DNA of 64,000 nt from Bacteroidota bacterium (GTDB taxonomy: Bacteria; Bacteroidota; Bacteroidia; AKYH767-A; 2013-40CM-41-45), in the NCBI GenBank assembly GCA_016713765.1, contig JADJON010000001.1:1612001-1676000 (forward strand), given 5' to 3'. The number at the start of each line of letters is the position of its first letter. Within the stretch, counting starts at the first letter, position 1. Below are positions 26,782-35,224 of this stretch, piece by piece. Below the pieces are notes generated by a model that saw only the letters and a list, made by a program, of their open reading frames with translations, did no database searches and had not been told where the DNA came from. The position numbers were made by a program, and so were the translations under genes.

Positions 26782-28584
26782 TTACAGTTTCACCACTTTA
26801 CCAGTGCCAACTACGCCATTCTGTTCAGCACGGATGATGTAGGTGCCGGCGGGGAGTTGCGTAGCGTCGAGGTGCTGGATCGTGAGACCCTGGCCAACGT
26901 ACTGGTTCATGCGGGTGACCACGCGACCCGTCAGGTCCATGATCTCGAGGCGGACATTGCCGGCTTTCTTGGCCTGCAGACGTACACGAATCGTGTTGGC
27001 GTCGGACTGGTTAGCAAGAACGCTGAAGTCGTTGCTGTTGAGTTCGGCGACACCGGTACCCAGACAGGCCGGATCGTTCGGGTCGTAAACGGTAACCGGT
27101 ACCGAGTTGCCGGTGTAGGTACACAGCGGATCCAGGGTGAGGTCGCTCAGGAATACCGGAGCAGTCGAACCGGGGTTGGTAGCATTGGCGAATACGACCG
27201 GGGTCCAATAGTACAGGCCATACGGAACCAGGGAGCCATCGATCAGGGTACCATCGTTGATGTAGAGACGGATCGAAGTGGCAGGAGCAGGGAAAGAGAA
27301 CGTGTAGGTCGCAACCAGGCTCGGGTCGCTCAGCGGGTCCGAAATGCCGGTGATGTCGGCAGAGGAGATAATCCAGCTCACACCGGAGAAATCACCCTCG
27401 TTCGGAGCCAATACTCCGGTCGCGGTGAAGGTAGCGGTGTCGCCTTCGCACAGTTCGGTCACATCGGAAGTCGCGGTTCCGGGATTGATGGTCGGATCGT
27501 TGCAAAGAACTGGCTCAAGGGTAGCCCACTTGAAAATGCCGTCTTCGGTCGGGCTGACCGTAAAGCCGCCGGTCCACATGTGCATGGAGTCGACAACACC
27601 AAGTGCGGTGCGCTGCGCAAGCGTTTCAATGGTATTCCAGGTGAGGCCACCGTCGTCGCTGAAGGAGGAACCAACGAAGCCGGTAGCTGCGCCGGTGGAG
27701 ATCAGTTTGGACGTGGTGCCGGGAATGTGCTTCACATCAGAACCGAAGAAGGTTCCGGTGATCGTGCCGGCCGACCAGGTAGCACCACCGTCGGTGGTGA
27801 ATTTAACGGTATTGGCACCGGTGGTTTGGTTGTAGATACGGGCAAGACCGTTGGTCGGTGACCAGAAGCAGATGTCGATGGCACCGTTTGCAGGAACAGC
27901 GATTGCCGTCGTGCCTACGTTCCAGGTCTGACCGCGGTCCGTAGAATAGTAAACACGGCCTTTGTTGGTGTCGAACCAGATGTTGTCACCGATCACATTG
28001 TAGTGACCAACGATACCATACTCACCGGCAAGCGGGTCGGGGATGTTGGCAGGATCGGTCGGGGTCCAGGTGTCGCCTCCGTCAGCGGTGGTGTAGAGTT
28101 CGAACTCGGAAGGGTTCGGATCACCCATGGCCCAGCCGTCACGGGCGTTCCAGAAATGCACTACGTTCGGGAAGGAGGTCGAGTTGAAGATCGAACCTAC
28201 ACCTACTTGGGTCCAGTTGGCACCGCCATCAGCCGTGCGCCAAATGCCACCGCCGGAACCGGCAGTCGCATTGTAGAATACGGCCCATGCAGAATCCGCA
28301 GATACTGCATTGATCATCGACCAGTCGTGCGAGGTCGGGCAGGGAACAGTTCCCGCCGTCCAGGTGGCTCCACCGTCAACGGTACGGGAGAAATCCTGAC
28401 GGCTGGCGCCACCGCCAGAGCCGTCGTAGGAACAGATCCATACAACGTTGGTGTCAACGGCGCTGATGTAGCGTACACCGGAAGATACCGGCGTGAAATT
28501 CGTGGCCTGACTGACCCAGATTCCCTGGGCAGTAGCGCCCAGCGTTGCAAGAAGGGCACAGGCTGCAAGTAACAGTCGTTTCAT
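26782..28584 (-). CDS. T9SS-sorted Ycf48/sialidase-like beta-propeller protein (paralogue of 48457-49803)
   Basis: A 600-residue protein with signal peptide MKRLLLAACALLATLGATAQ. Residues ~25-370 contain repeated Asp-box motifs (TVDGGATWTAG, TADGGANWTQV, TDGGATWSAG, DDGGLTWNTI), the signature of Ycf48/BNR propellers. A ~150-residue segment follows (CEGDTATFTATG onward) that the paralogue lacks. The last ~80 residues (VRLEIMDLTGRVVTRM, LPAGTYIIRAEQNG) are a T9SS type-A sorting domain. The segment PLAGEYGIV-G/N-…-NKGRV is nearly the same in the paralogue. It should be exported by Sec and T9SS to the surface or medium. Ligand unknown. It ends in a strong terminator at 26734. Confidence 0.88.
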   Translation of the reverse strand: MKRLLLAACALLATLGATAQGIWVSQATNFTPVSSGVRYISAVDTNVVWICSYDGSGGGASRQDFSRTVDGGATWTAGTVPCPTSHDWSMINAVSADSAWAVFYNATAGSGGGIWRTADGGANWTQVGVGSIFNSTSFPNVVHFWNARDGWAMGDPNPSEFELYTTADGGDTWTPTDPANIPDPLAGEYGIVGHYNVIGDNIWFDTNKGRVYYSTDRGQTWNVGTTAIAVPANGAIDICFWSPTNGLARIYNQTTGANTVKFTTDGGATWSAGTITGTFFGSDVKHIPGTTSKLISTGAATGFVGSSFSDDGGLTWNTIETLAQRTALGVVDSMHMWTGGFTVSPTEDGIFKWATLEPVLCNDPTINPGTATSDVTELCEGDTATFTATGVLAPNEGDFSGVSWIISSADITGISDPLSDPSLVATYTFSFPAPATSIRLYINDGTLIDGSLVPYGLYYWTPVVFANATNPGSTAPVFLSDLTLDPLCTYTGNSVPVTVYDPNDPACLGTGVAELNSNDFSVLANQSDANTIRVRLQAKKAGNVRLEIMDLTGRVVTRMNQYVGQGLTIQHLDATQLPAGTYIIRAEQNGVVGTGKVVKL

Positions 28585-28720
28585 TTTGTTGGTAATTGGT
28601 TTTTGGTTAGTCGGTTGCTTTAAAAGAGGAGCCCCAAGTTACGATTTCCCGGCCTGTCGCACTATCAAAACCGGTAAGCCAAGTGTCATAAAACACGTTG
28701 AAAAACAGGCAGATGAAGAA

Positions 28721-28745
28721 AATGCCTCCCGGATGGGGAGGCATT
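28721..28745 (-). terminator. Terminator after the thioredoxin-fold gene pair
   Basis: AATGCCTCCC (28721-28730) pairs with GGGAGGCATT (28736-28745). On the - strand the stem is followed by TTCTTCAT, a moderate T run. Confidence 0.75.
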
Positions 28746-28769
28746 AACATTTTCAAGCGTTATGGAACT

Positions 28770-29372
28770 TTATTTCTGGGTCCACTTGATGGTACAACCG
28801 ATGGCTTTGGTTTCCGCGGTGGTGACCGGTTTTCCCGCCACCAATGCATCGACGGCTTCCTCAACGAATTTGGAAGTAACGGCTCCCGGTTCGTCACTGT
28901 TGTTGTCGATCGCGCCGATATACCGTACAATGAATTTGTCTTTTTCCCGCTCAAGGACATATACATGAGGCGTGCGTGCTGCGCCGAATGCCGTAGCGAT
29001 CTCCTGCGTTTCGTCGTGCAGGTAAGGAAATGTGAAGTTCTTTTCTTTCGCACGTTCGATCATATTCTCGTAAGAATCACCCGGCTGGATCTTGGCATCG
29101 TTCGGGTTGATGGCAATCACCGGATATCCAAGTGCAGCATACTTCTTGTCCAAGGCCAGGATGCGGTCTTCGTACGCGACGGAGAAGGGACAATGGTTGC
29201 AGGTGAAAATGACGATGGCGCCTTTGGTATCACCGGCGAATTTGGAGAGCGAGACGGATGTGCCGTCAACATTTTTCAGCGCGAAGTCACGCGCTTCGTC
29301 ACCGACTTTATACCCGGCTTGCGCGGCAAGTACGACGAATACCAACACGAGGGTAGTGAGGAGTTGTTTCAT
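28770..29372 (-). CDS. Secreted thioredoxin-family (redoxin) protein with CNHC active site
   Basis: A 200-residue protein with signal peptide MKQLLTTLVLVFVVLAAQA. The mature part is a peroxiredoxin/thioredoxin-like fold: GDEARDFALKNVDGTSVSL at about 24-42, and redox motif C58-N-H-C61-P after a hydrophobic strand (AIVIF). The conserved cis-Pro appears in RTPHVYVLE. The CNHCP site is typical of a thioredoxin-like group common in Bacteroidota, usually periplasmic. The gene lies 39 bases downstream of another thioredoxin-fold gene on the same strand, probably one operon. A role in periplasmic thiol or peroxide chemistry is inferred. Confidence 0.88.
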   Translation of the reverse strand: MKQLLTTLVLVFVVLAAQAGYKVGDEARDFALKNVDGTSVSLSKFAGDTKGAIVIFTCNHCPFSVAYEDRILALDKKYAALGYPVIAINPNDAKIQPGDSYENMIERAKEKNFTFPYLHDETQEIATAFGAARTPHVYVLEREKDKFIVRYIGAIDNNSDEPGAVTSKFVEEAVDALVAGKPVTTAETKAIGCTIKWTQK

Positions 29373-29411
29373 GGTTGTTATGGTTTGAGTTATGATGCTG
29401 GTTCTGGATGA

Positions 29412-29903
29412 TTATCGGTGTTCGGAAAGGCGTTGGATGATTTGATCCAGTTCAACCTGTGTCAATTGCCCTTCGCGAAAGTCGAGTTTTTTTCCATTGT
29501 AATAAAAGGCGGATGCCGGAATGGCGCCACTCCATGCCGGATCAAGGCGGTTGATCCAGGTATTGGGGTCGGTGTCATCCAGGTGCCAAACCTCGGATCG
29601 TACTTTTCTTTTGACGACAAAGGGTTCCGCAAGCGAACTGACCCGCGAGTTAAAATCCAGATTGACTAAGATGATCTTGAGGGGTCGATCCGGGTGGCGA
29701 TCAGGAGCTGAGTCGAAGTACGGCAATTCCTCCACGCAGGGTTTGCACCAGGTCGCCCAGAAATTCAAGACCACCAGACTGTCCGAAATACCATGCAATC
29801 GCTGTTCCATCCCGTCAAAGGACATCCGGTGGATCACCTGGGCCTTGACCGAACCCGGTACTTGAAAGTATAGGCTAACCACAAGTAAGAGCGGGAATCG
29901 CAT
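29412..29903 (-). CDS. TlpA-like periplasmic thiol-disulfide oxidoreductase
   Basis: A 163-residue protein with signal peptide (MRFPLLLVVSLYFQVPGSVKAQ) and the thioredoxin motif W-C53-K-P-C56 within LNFWATWCKPCVEELP. The cis-Pro region is seen as GAIPASAFYYNGK. TlpA/ResA-like proteins keep cysteines reduced in the envelope, for example in cytochrome maturation; no cytochrome gene is nearby, so the substrate is open. It is the first gene of the pair with 28770-29372. It is divergent from the gene for ribosomal protein THX (72 bases between starts). Confidence 0.88.
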   Translation of the reverse strand: MRFPLLLVVSLYFQVPGSVKAQVIHRMSFDGMEQRLHGISDSLVVLNFWATWCKPCVEELPYFDSAPDRHPDRPLKIILVNLDFNSRVSSLAEPFVVKRKVRSEVWHLDDTDPNTWINRLDPAWSGAIPASAFYYNGKKLDFREGQLTQVELDQIIQRLSEHR

Positions 29904-29975
29904 GCTATAAAAATAACATTCTGGTTGCTGGATTGTTCCGGCCTTTCTATTTTTAAGCCGTTAAAAAACTGAATC

Positions 29976-30071
29976 ATGGGAAGAGGTGACAAACGTTCCC
30001 GTAAAGGGAAAATCTGGCGCGGCACCAGCGGCAAATCCCGCCCGGCGCGCAAGACCAACAAACGGATCTGA
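29976..30071 (+). CDS. thx: 30S ribosomal protein THX
   Basis: A 31-residue, strongly basic protein, [20 protein letters not shown] followed by [11 protein letters not shown], too short for most ORF calls. The G-R-G-D-x-x-(T/S)-x-(K/R)-G-K-(I/R)-x-x-G-(S/T)-x-G-x-x-R-x-(K/R) pattern matches THX proteins, which sit at the head of the 16S rRNA in Thermus and are widespread in Bacteroidota. A -7-like TATTTTTA is about 20 bases upstream, and a strong terminator follows 22 bases after the stop, so it is a single-gene transcript. Confidence 0.92.
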   Translation: MGRGDKRSRKGKIWRGTSGKSRPARKTNKRI

Positions 30072-30093
30072 TACAATCGGTTCGTCGATCTTT

Positions 30094-30123
30094 ACAGCAT
30101 GCGGTACTGCCGCATGCTGTTTT
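30094..30123 (+). terminator. Terminator of the THX gene
   Basis: ACAGCATGCGG (30094-30104) pairs with CCGCATGCTGT (30110-30120) across TACTG, followed by TTT. Confidence 0.85.
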
Positions 30124-30142
30124 CGTTTGTACGCCCGGCTGT

Positions 30143-31624
30143 TTATTTCACGTTGCCCATCAGACGACGGACCATCGGAGAAATGGCGATCAGGACCACG
30201 CCGCTGATGACGGCATAGATGGCCAACTGCTGGTAGCCGTCGGTATAGGAGATCAATTTTTCGGATAAGGTCGCGTTTTCATTGGGCGATGCCATACCTG
30301 CCCCGAGGATGCCTGCTACGTATTGCCCGTAGGCGCTGGCGAGAAACCACATGCCCATCATCACACCCTGTAAGGGCTGTGGGGAAAGTTTCGTCATGAT
30401 CGATAGTCCGATCGGCGAGAGGCAAAGCTCGCCAAAGGTGATCACGAAATAGGCCAGGGTAAATACTTCCAGCGAGGTCATGCCATCGGCGCCCGCGAAG
30501 AATCGGGTGGAGTAGAAGACGTAAAACGCAAGCGACAAAAAAAGGAATCCGAGTCCGAATTTCACCACCGTGTTCGGTTCCGCTTTCCGGTTGCTCAGCC
30601 ACAACCAGAAGAGCCCGGACAAGGGCGCGAAGATGATCACGAAGAGTGAATTGGCGGAATTGTTGACGCCGTTCGGGTCAAGCTTTACTCCCAGGAAGGA
30701 ATCCTTGAGATTGTTGCTGGCGAACAGGTTCAGGGAGCCACCGCTTTGTTCGAAGAAAGCCCAGAAGAGTACCGAAAAGAGAATGAAGACCAGTGCAGCG
30801 ATCAGCTTCTTACGTTCCTCGGCGCTGTACCGCGTCATCTCGTAGAACATGTAGATCAGTGTGCAGGGCCCGATGATGTACATGAACCAGTCGGTATACT
30901 CCGTCTTGGCCACCATGGTCATGATCAGCGGAATGACCGCCAGCGAACCGATGTAGGTCGCGTACTCGTACCACCGCTTTCCACCCTTGCCGGCTTCCAT
31001 CGGCGAACGACCGATCGGACCGAGGCTGCGTTGGGTGAAAACGAAGGTCAGCAGACTGATGGTCATCACAATGGCGGCCAGACCGAATGCAAGGTTCCAC
31101 GAATAACTTTTTGCGATCGCTACACAGGCATATCCGCCCAGCAAGGCGCCGATGTTGATGCCTGCGTAGAAGAGCGAAAAGCCCGCGTCCCGCCGATGGT
31201 CCCCGTCGTTGTACAACGCCCCGACCATGGTCGATATGTTCGGCTTGAAGAATCCGGTACCGACAATTGTGAAACTGATCCCCAGGAAAAAGAAATCCTT
31301 CGGATCGGCTGCAAGGATGCAACTGCCTGAAATCATCAGGAGCCCGCCCCAGAAGAGCGATTTCCGGAATCCGAGGATCTTGTCTGCGAACAGTCCCCCG
31401 ATAAAAGTGAAAGCGTACACGAACGCTTGCGTTGCACCGTACTGCAAATTGGCGACGTCTTCCCGCATGCTGAGACCGACGATCTTGTCGACCATGAAGA
31501 CGGTCAACATCCCACGCATTCCGTAGAAGCAAAAACGCTCCCACATTTCGGAAAAGAAAAGATACCAGAGTTGCTTCGGGTACTTTCCTTTGAAGTCCCG
31601 GATCTGTTCTAAGCTGTAGCTCAT
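30143..31624 (-). CDS. POT/PTR family proton-dependent peptide transporter
   Basis: A 493-residue major-facilitator protein with about 12-14 hydrophobic segments. The family's proton-coupling motif ExxERF is present as EMWERFCFYG at about 26-35, and the PTR2 signature is visible as FYAGINIGALLGG near 147-159. It imports di- and tripeptides with protons through the inner membrane. It lies downstream of secA on the same strand but is separated by a terminator. In the same genome region an M3 oligoendopeptidase could hydrolyse imported peptides, but the genes are 26 kb apart and no direct link is seen. Promoter candidate: TATACTTG near 31664, weak. Confidence 0.93.
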   Translation of the reverse strand: MSYSLEQIRDFKGKYPKQLWYLFFSEMWERFCFYGMRGMLTVFMVDKIVGLSMREDVANLQYGATQAFVYAFTFIGGLFADKILGFRKSLFWGGLLMISGSCILAADPKDFFFLGISFTIVGTGFFKPNISTMVGALYNDGDHRRDAGFSLFYAGINIGALLGGYACVAIAKSYSWNLAFGLAAIVMTISLLTFVFTQRSLGPIGRSPMEAGKGGKRWYEYATYIGSLAVIPLIMTMVAKTEYTDWFMYIIGPCTLIYMFYEMTRYSAEERKKLIAALVFILFSVLFWAFFEQSGGSLNLFASNNLKDSFLGVKLDPNGVNNSANSLFVIIFAPLSGLFWLWLSNRKAEPNTVVKFGLGFLFLSLAFYVFYSTRFFAGADGMTSLEVFTLAYFVITFGELCLSPIGLSIMTKLSPQPLQGVMMGMWFLASAYGQYVAGILGAGMASPNENATLSEKLISYTDGYQQLAIYAVISGVVLIAISPMVRRLMGNVK

Positions 31625-31701
31625 AGCGTGGTGGGGGCGTTAGCGCGTGCCCGACAAGTATAAGCAATTCAATCTTTTGGTTCCATTGTAAAAAGGTCAA
31701 A

Positions 31702-31732
31702 AAAAAGCCCCGGAGGAAGTTCCTTCGGGGCT
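31702..31732 (-). terminator. Terminator after secA
   Basis: AGCCCCGGAGGA (31706-31717) pairs with TCCTTCGGGGCT (31721-31732) with one G-T wobble. Eight T follow on the - strand. Confidence 0.88.
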
Positions 31733-31751
31733 GTAGTGTTTATTATCCGGC

Positions 31752-34700
31752 TCAAAGCGTACCTGCGCCGTGGCAGTTTTTGAATTTTTTGCCGCTGCCA
31801 CAAGGGCATGGATCGTTTCGTCCTACTTTTTGTTCGACGCGAACGGGTTGGGCTTTCGGCGCGGACGGCGGCGGTCCTTGGGGAATGCCGTTGGAACGCT
31901 GTGCTTCACTGGCATCGGCCTTGCTGGTCTGTACGTTGCGCAGGTCCTGACGGGGTTGAGGCTTCGCTTCCCGCACCTGGTTCGGGTCCTGTTGCGGAAT
32001 GACGGCTTTGAAAAGGAAGGAGATGATGTCCCGGTTCGTTTCCGTCACCATGCGCTTGAACAATTCGAACGACTCGAACTTGTAAATGAGCAGCGGGTCC
32101 TTCTGTTCGTACACCGCGTTCTGCACGGACGTCTTCAGGTCGTCCATCTCCCGCAAATGCTCTTTCCAGGCGTCGTCGATGAGCGCTGAAATGATGGTGC
32201 GTTCAAATGCCGATATGAGTTCCCGCCCGTGCGAGTCGTGCGACTTCCGCAGGTTGGCGATCACCTGGATGCCTTTCATGCCGTCCGAGAACGGCACGAC
32301 GATATTCTGGATGGTCGCGCTTTGGTTCGTGAAAACGTCGTTGATGAACGGCCAGGTGCGGTCGATCATCAATTGGGATTTGTGACGGTAGTATCGCTGC
32401 GCTTCGGCGAATACTTTCTCCGTGATGGCTTCGGATTTTCCGTTGAGGAATTCCTGTTCGCTGACGGGGCACTCGATCGAAAGGATCCGGACAAGGTCGA
32501 GTTTCAGACCCTCGTAATCGCGGGATTCCTGAAATTGCTGTACGATCGACTCGCAAGTGTCGTACAACATGTTGTTGATGTCGATGCTGAGCCGCTCCCC
32601 GAAAATGGCATGACGCCGACGGGTGTAGATCACCTCCCGCTGCGCGTTCATGACGTCGTCGTATTCGATCAGGCGCTTCCGGATACCGAAGTTGTTCTCT
32701 TCGACTTTGCGCTGGGCGCGCTCGATGGAGCTGGTGATCATCGAGTGCTGGATGACTTCCCCTTCCTCGATGCCCATGCGGTCCATCAGCTTCATGATCC
32801 GTTCCGAACCGAAGAGTCGCATCAGATCATCCTCAAGCGAAACATAGAACTGCGAGCTTCCGGGATCTCCCTGACGTCCGGAACGACCGCGCAACTGTCG
32901 GTCGACGCGACGGGATTCGTGCTTTTCAGTACCGATGATGGCAAGACCGCCCGCTTCGCGAACGCCCGATCCGAGCTTGATATCGGTTCCGCGACCCGCC
33001 ATGTTCGTGGCGATGGTCACCGTGCCGGACTGTCCCGCTTCGGCAACGATCTGGGCTTCTTTTTGGTGGAGTTTCGCGTTGAGTACGTTGTGGCGGATGT
33101 TTCGCAGCTTGAGCATACGGCTCAGCAATTCAGAAGTCTCGACACTGGTCGTACCGACCAATACCGGCCGGCCGGCTTTCACCAATTGTTCGATCTCTTC
33201 GATCACCGCGTTGTATTTCTCCCGCTTGGTCTTGTAAACCTTGTCTTCGTGATCCTTACGGGAGATGGGCTTGTTCGTCGGAATGCTGACAACATCCAGT
33301 TTATAGATCGACCAGAATTCCTGTGCCTCCGTTTCTGCCGTTCCGGTCATGCCGGCCAGCTTGTGGTACATCCGGAAGTAATTCTGCAGCGTGATGGTGG
33401 CGTAGGTCTGCGTCGCGGCTTCGACTTTTACGTTCTCCTTTGCTTCGATGGCCTGGTGCAGTCCGTCGGAATAACGCCGGCCTTCCATGATACGACCGGT
33501 CTGTTCATCGACGATCTTGATCTTGCCGTCGGCGATGATGTACTCGACATCTTTCTCGAACAGGGCATAAGCGCGCAGGAGCTGGTTGACGGTATGGATA
33601 CGCTCCGACTTGACCGCGTAATCCCGCATCAGGTCGTCTTTCCGGGTGATCTTGTCTTCCGGCGTAGCGGTCGATCGTTCGATCTCGGCGATTTCAGCGC
33701 CGACGTCCGGTAGTACGAAAAAGTTCTTCTCCGAAACATTGGACGACATCAACTCTACGCCTTTCTCGGTGAGTTCGATGTTGTTGTTCTTTTCGTCGAT
33801 CACGAAATACAGGGTCGCGTCGGCTTTGTGCATCTCGCGCGACTGGTCCTGCATGTAGTGATTCTCCGTCTTGCGCATGATGGCCATGACGCCTTGTTCG
33901 CCCAGCAACTTGATCAGGGATTTCGTTTTGGGCAATCCGCGATGCGCGCGCAACAGGGCAAGGCCCGCTTCGTCTTCTTTCTTCGCTTCGAGTAATTTCC
34001 GCGCGTCGGAAATAAGTGTATTCACGTACTCACGCTGAGCACGAACGAGCTGTTCGACTTTGGGCTTATAAACGTCGAATTCGTGATGATCACCTTTGGG
34101 CGTCGGTCCGGAGATGATCAGCGGTGTCCGGGCGTCGTCGATGAGTACAGAGTCCACCTCATCCACGATCGCGAAGTGGTGGCCGCGTTGTACCATGTCT
34201 TCCGTAGCACGGGCCATGTTATCGCGCAGGTAATCAAAGCCGAATTCGTTGTTGGTGCCGTAGGTGATGTCGGCAAGGTAGGCTTGGCGGCGGGCTGGCG
34301 TATTGGGGTCGTGCTTGTCAATGCAGTCGACCGTCAATCCGAGGAATTCGAAAATCGGTCCGTTCCATTCCGAGTCGCGTTTTGCGAGGTAATCGTTCAC
34401 GGTCACAACGTGAACGCCCTGACTCGCCAGGGCGTTCAGGTAAATGGGCAGGGTGCCGACGAGCGTTTTTCCTTCACCGGTCGCCATCTCCGAAATCTTA
34501 CCCTGGTGGAGGACCAAACCGCCAATCAACTGCACGTCATAATGAACCATGTTCCAGGTCACCACGTTGCCGGCAGCAGACCAGCTGTTCTTGAAAACCG
34601 ACCGATCTCCGTCGATGCGCACATAGTCCTTGCGGGTGGCCAGATTGCGGTCCAGTTCCGTGGCGGTCGATACGATCTCTGCCTGTTCACTGAACCTGCG

Positions 34701-35069
34701 GGCGGTTTCTTTCACCACAGCAAAAGCCTCGGGCAAGAGGTCCATCAGGACTTCCTCCGTTTCCTTGTTCCGTTGCTTCTTAAGTTGATCGATTTCCCGA
34801 TAGATCTCTTCCTGTCGAACGATATCACCGTCAATCAGTCCGGCCGCTTCAGTCTCCAGGCGTTTGATCTCTTCATTCGTTTCCTTCAGATGATCTTCGA
34901 TCCGTCTCCGGAAATCGGAAGTCCTGGACCGCAGCTCATCGTTCGAAATGGCGGAAAGCTTACTGAATTCGGCCTTCGCCAAATCCACGATCGGAAGCAG
35001 TTCTTTCAGGTCGCGGTCACGCTTGCTGCCGAAGATCTTTCCGATGGTTTTATTGAGAATTCCAAGCAT
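31752..35069 (-). CDS. secA: Preprotein translocase ATPase SecA
   Basis: About 1,105 residues from the ATG giving MLGILNKTIGKIFGSKRDRD; the open frame starts nine codons earlier, but this ATG matches the family start. SecA drives secretory proteins through SecYEG and so serves every signal-peptide protein here. The Walker A ATGEGKT, DEVDS box, QLRGRSGRQGDPGSS, the helical wing/scaffold region, and the C-terminal zinc tail (NDPCPCGSGKKFKNCH) that binds SecB or lipids are all seen. The protein is about 200 residues longer than E. coli SecA, which is usual in Bacteroidota and is due to extra sequence in the N-terminal and preprotein cross-linking regions. It has its own promoter and terminator. 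Confidence 0.97.
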   Translation of the reverse strand: MLGILNKTIGKIFGSKRDRDLKELLPIVDLAKAEFSKLSAISNDELRSRTSDFRRRIEDHLKETNEEIKRLETEAAGLIDGDIVRQEEIYREIDQLKKQRNKETEEVLMDLLPEAFAVVKETARRFSEQAEIVSTATELDRNLATRKDYVRIDGDRSVFKNSWSAAGNVVTWNMVHYDVQLIGGLVLHQGKISEMATGEGKTLVGTLPIYLNALASQGVHVVTVNDYLAKRDSEWNGPIFEFLGLTVDCIDKHDPNTPARRQAYLADITYGTNNEFGFDYLRDNMARATEDMVQRGHHFAIVDEVDSVLIDDARTPLIISGPTPKGDHHEFDVYKPKVEQLVRAQREYVNTLISDARKLLEAKKEDEAGLALLRAHRGLPKTKSLIKLLGEQGVMAIMRKTENHYMQDQSREMHKADATLYFVIDEKNNNIELTEKGVELMSSNVSEKNFFVLPDVGAEIAEIERSTATPEDKITRKDDLMRDYAVKSERIHTVNQLLRAYALFEKDVEYIIADGKIKIVDEQTGRIMEGRRYSDGLHQAIEAKENVKVEAATQTYATITLQNYFRMYHKLAGMTGTAETEAQEFWSIYKLDVVSIPTNKPISRKDHEDKVYKTKREKYNAVIEEIEQLVKAGRPVLVGTTSVETSELLSRMLKLRNIRHNVLNAKLHQKEAQIVAEAGQSGTVTIATNMAGRGTDIKLGSGVREAGGLAIIGTEKHESRRVDRQLRGRSGRQGDPGSSQFYVSLEDDLMRLFGSERIMKLMDRMGIEEGEVIQHSMITSSIERAQRKVEENNFGIRKRLIEYDDVMNAQREVIYTRRRHAIFGERLSIDINNMLYDTCESIVQQFQESRDYEGLKLDLVRILSIECPVSEQEFLNGKSEAITEKVFAEAQRYYRHKSQLMIDRTWPFINDVFTNQSATIQNIVVPFSDGMKGIQVIANLRKSHDSHGRELISAFERTIISALIDDAWKEHLREMDDLKTSVQNAVYEQKDPLLIYKFESFELFKRMVTETNRDIISFLFKAVIPQQDPNQVREAKPQPRQDLRNVQTSKADASEAQRSNGIPQGPPPSAPKAQPVRVEQKVGRNDPCPCGSGKKFKNCHGAGTL

Positions 35070-35093
35070 TATACAGGTAGGGTAAAAGGAGGA

Positions 35094-35101
35094 CAAAGGT
35101 A
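35094..35101 (-). promoter_or_regulatory. -7 promoter element (TACCTTTG) of secA
   Basis: It is read on the - strand and lies 24 bases upstream of the chosen secA ATG, consistent with a short leader and supporting that start. A clear -33 element was not seen. Confidence 0.5.
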
Positions 35102-35189
35102 CTCTTTATTTCCGGCTTTGGCGGAAGGCATTCGATGTCAATCAATTGTCATCTTTGAGCGGAGCCGGCAGCAGGCTGGTGCAGGTGAG

Positions 35190-35219
35190 GCGGTATTTCT
35201 ATCTTTGAAAAAATACCGC
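35190..35219 (+). promoter_or_regulatory. Promoter -7 element inside a 9-bp inverted repeat, upstream of the 35225 gene
   Basis: TATCTTTG (35200-35207) fits TAnnTTTG. It lies between perfect inverted arms GCGGTATTT (35190-35198) and AAATACCGC (35211-35219). The ATG is only 6 bases after the right arm. The arrangement could be an operator over the transcription start, or a 5' hairpin on the mRNA. Confidence 0.5.
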
Positions 35220-35224
35220 TTTAC

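Noticed and set aside
26776..27861. 361-codon open frame on the + strand
   Set aside because: Antisense to the Ycf48-like T9SS gene; Gly/Val/Arg-rich shadow translation without motifs, and it begins within that gene's 3' end.
31752..31830. SecA zinc tail as a separate SEC-C gene
   Set aside because: It is in frame and continuous with secA, with no stop or start between.
32229..33713. 494-codon open frame on the + strand
   Set aside because: It lies fully inside secA on the opposite strand, has no start context, and its translation resembles no family; the open frame is a by-product of secA codon usage.
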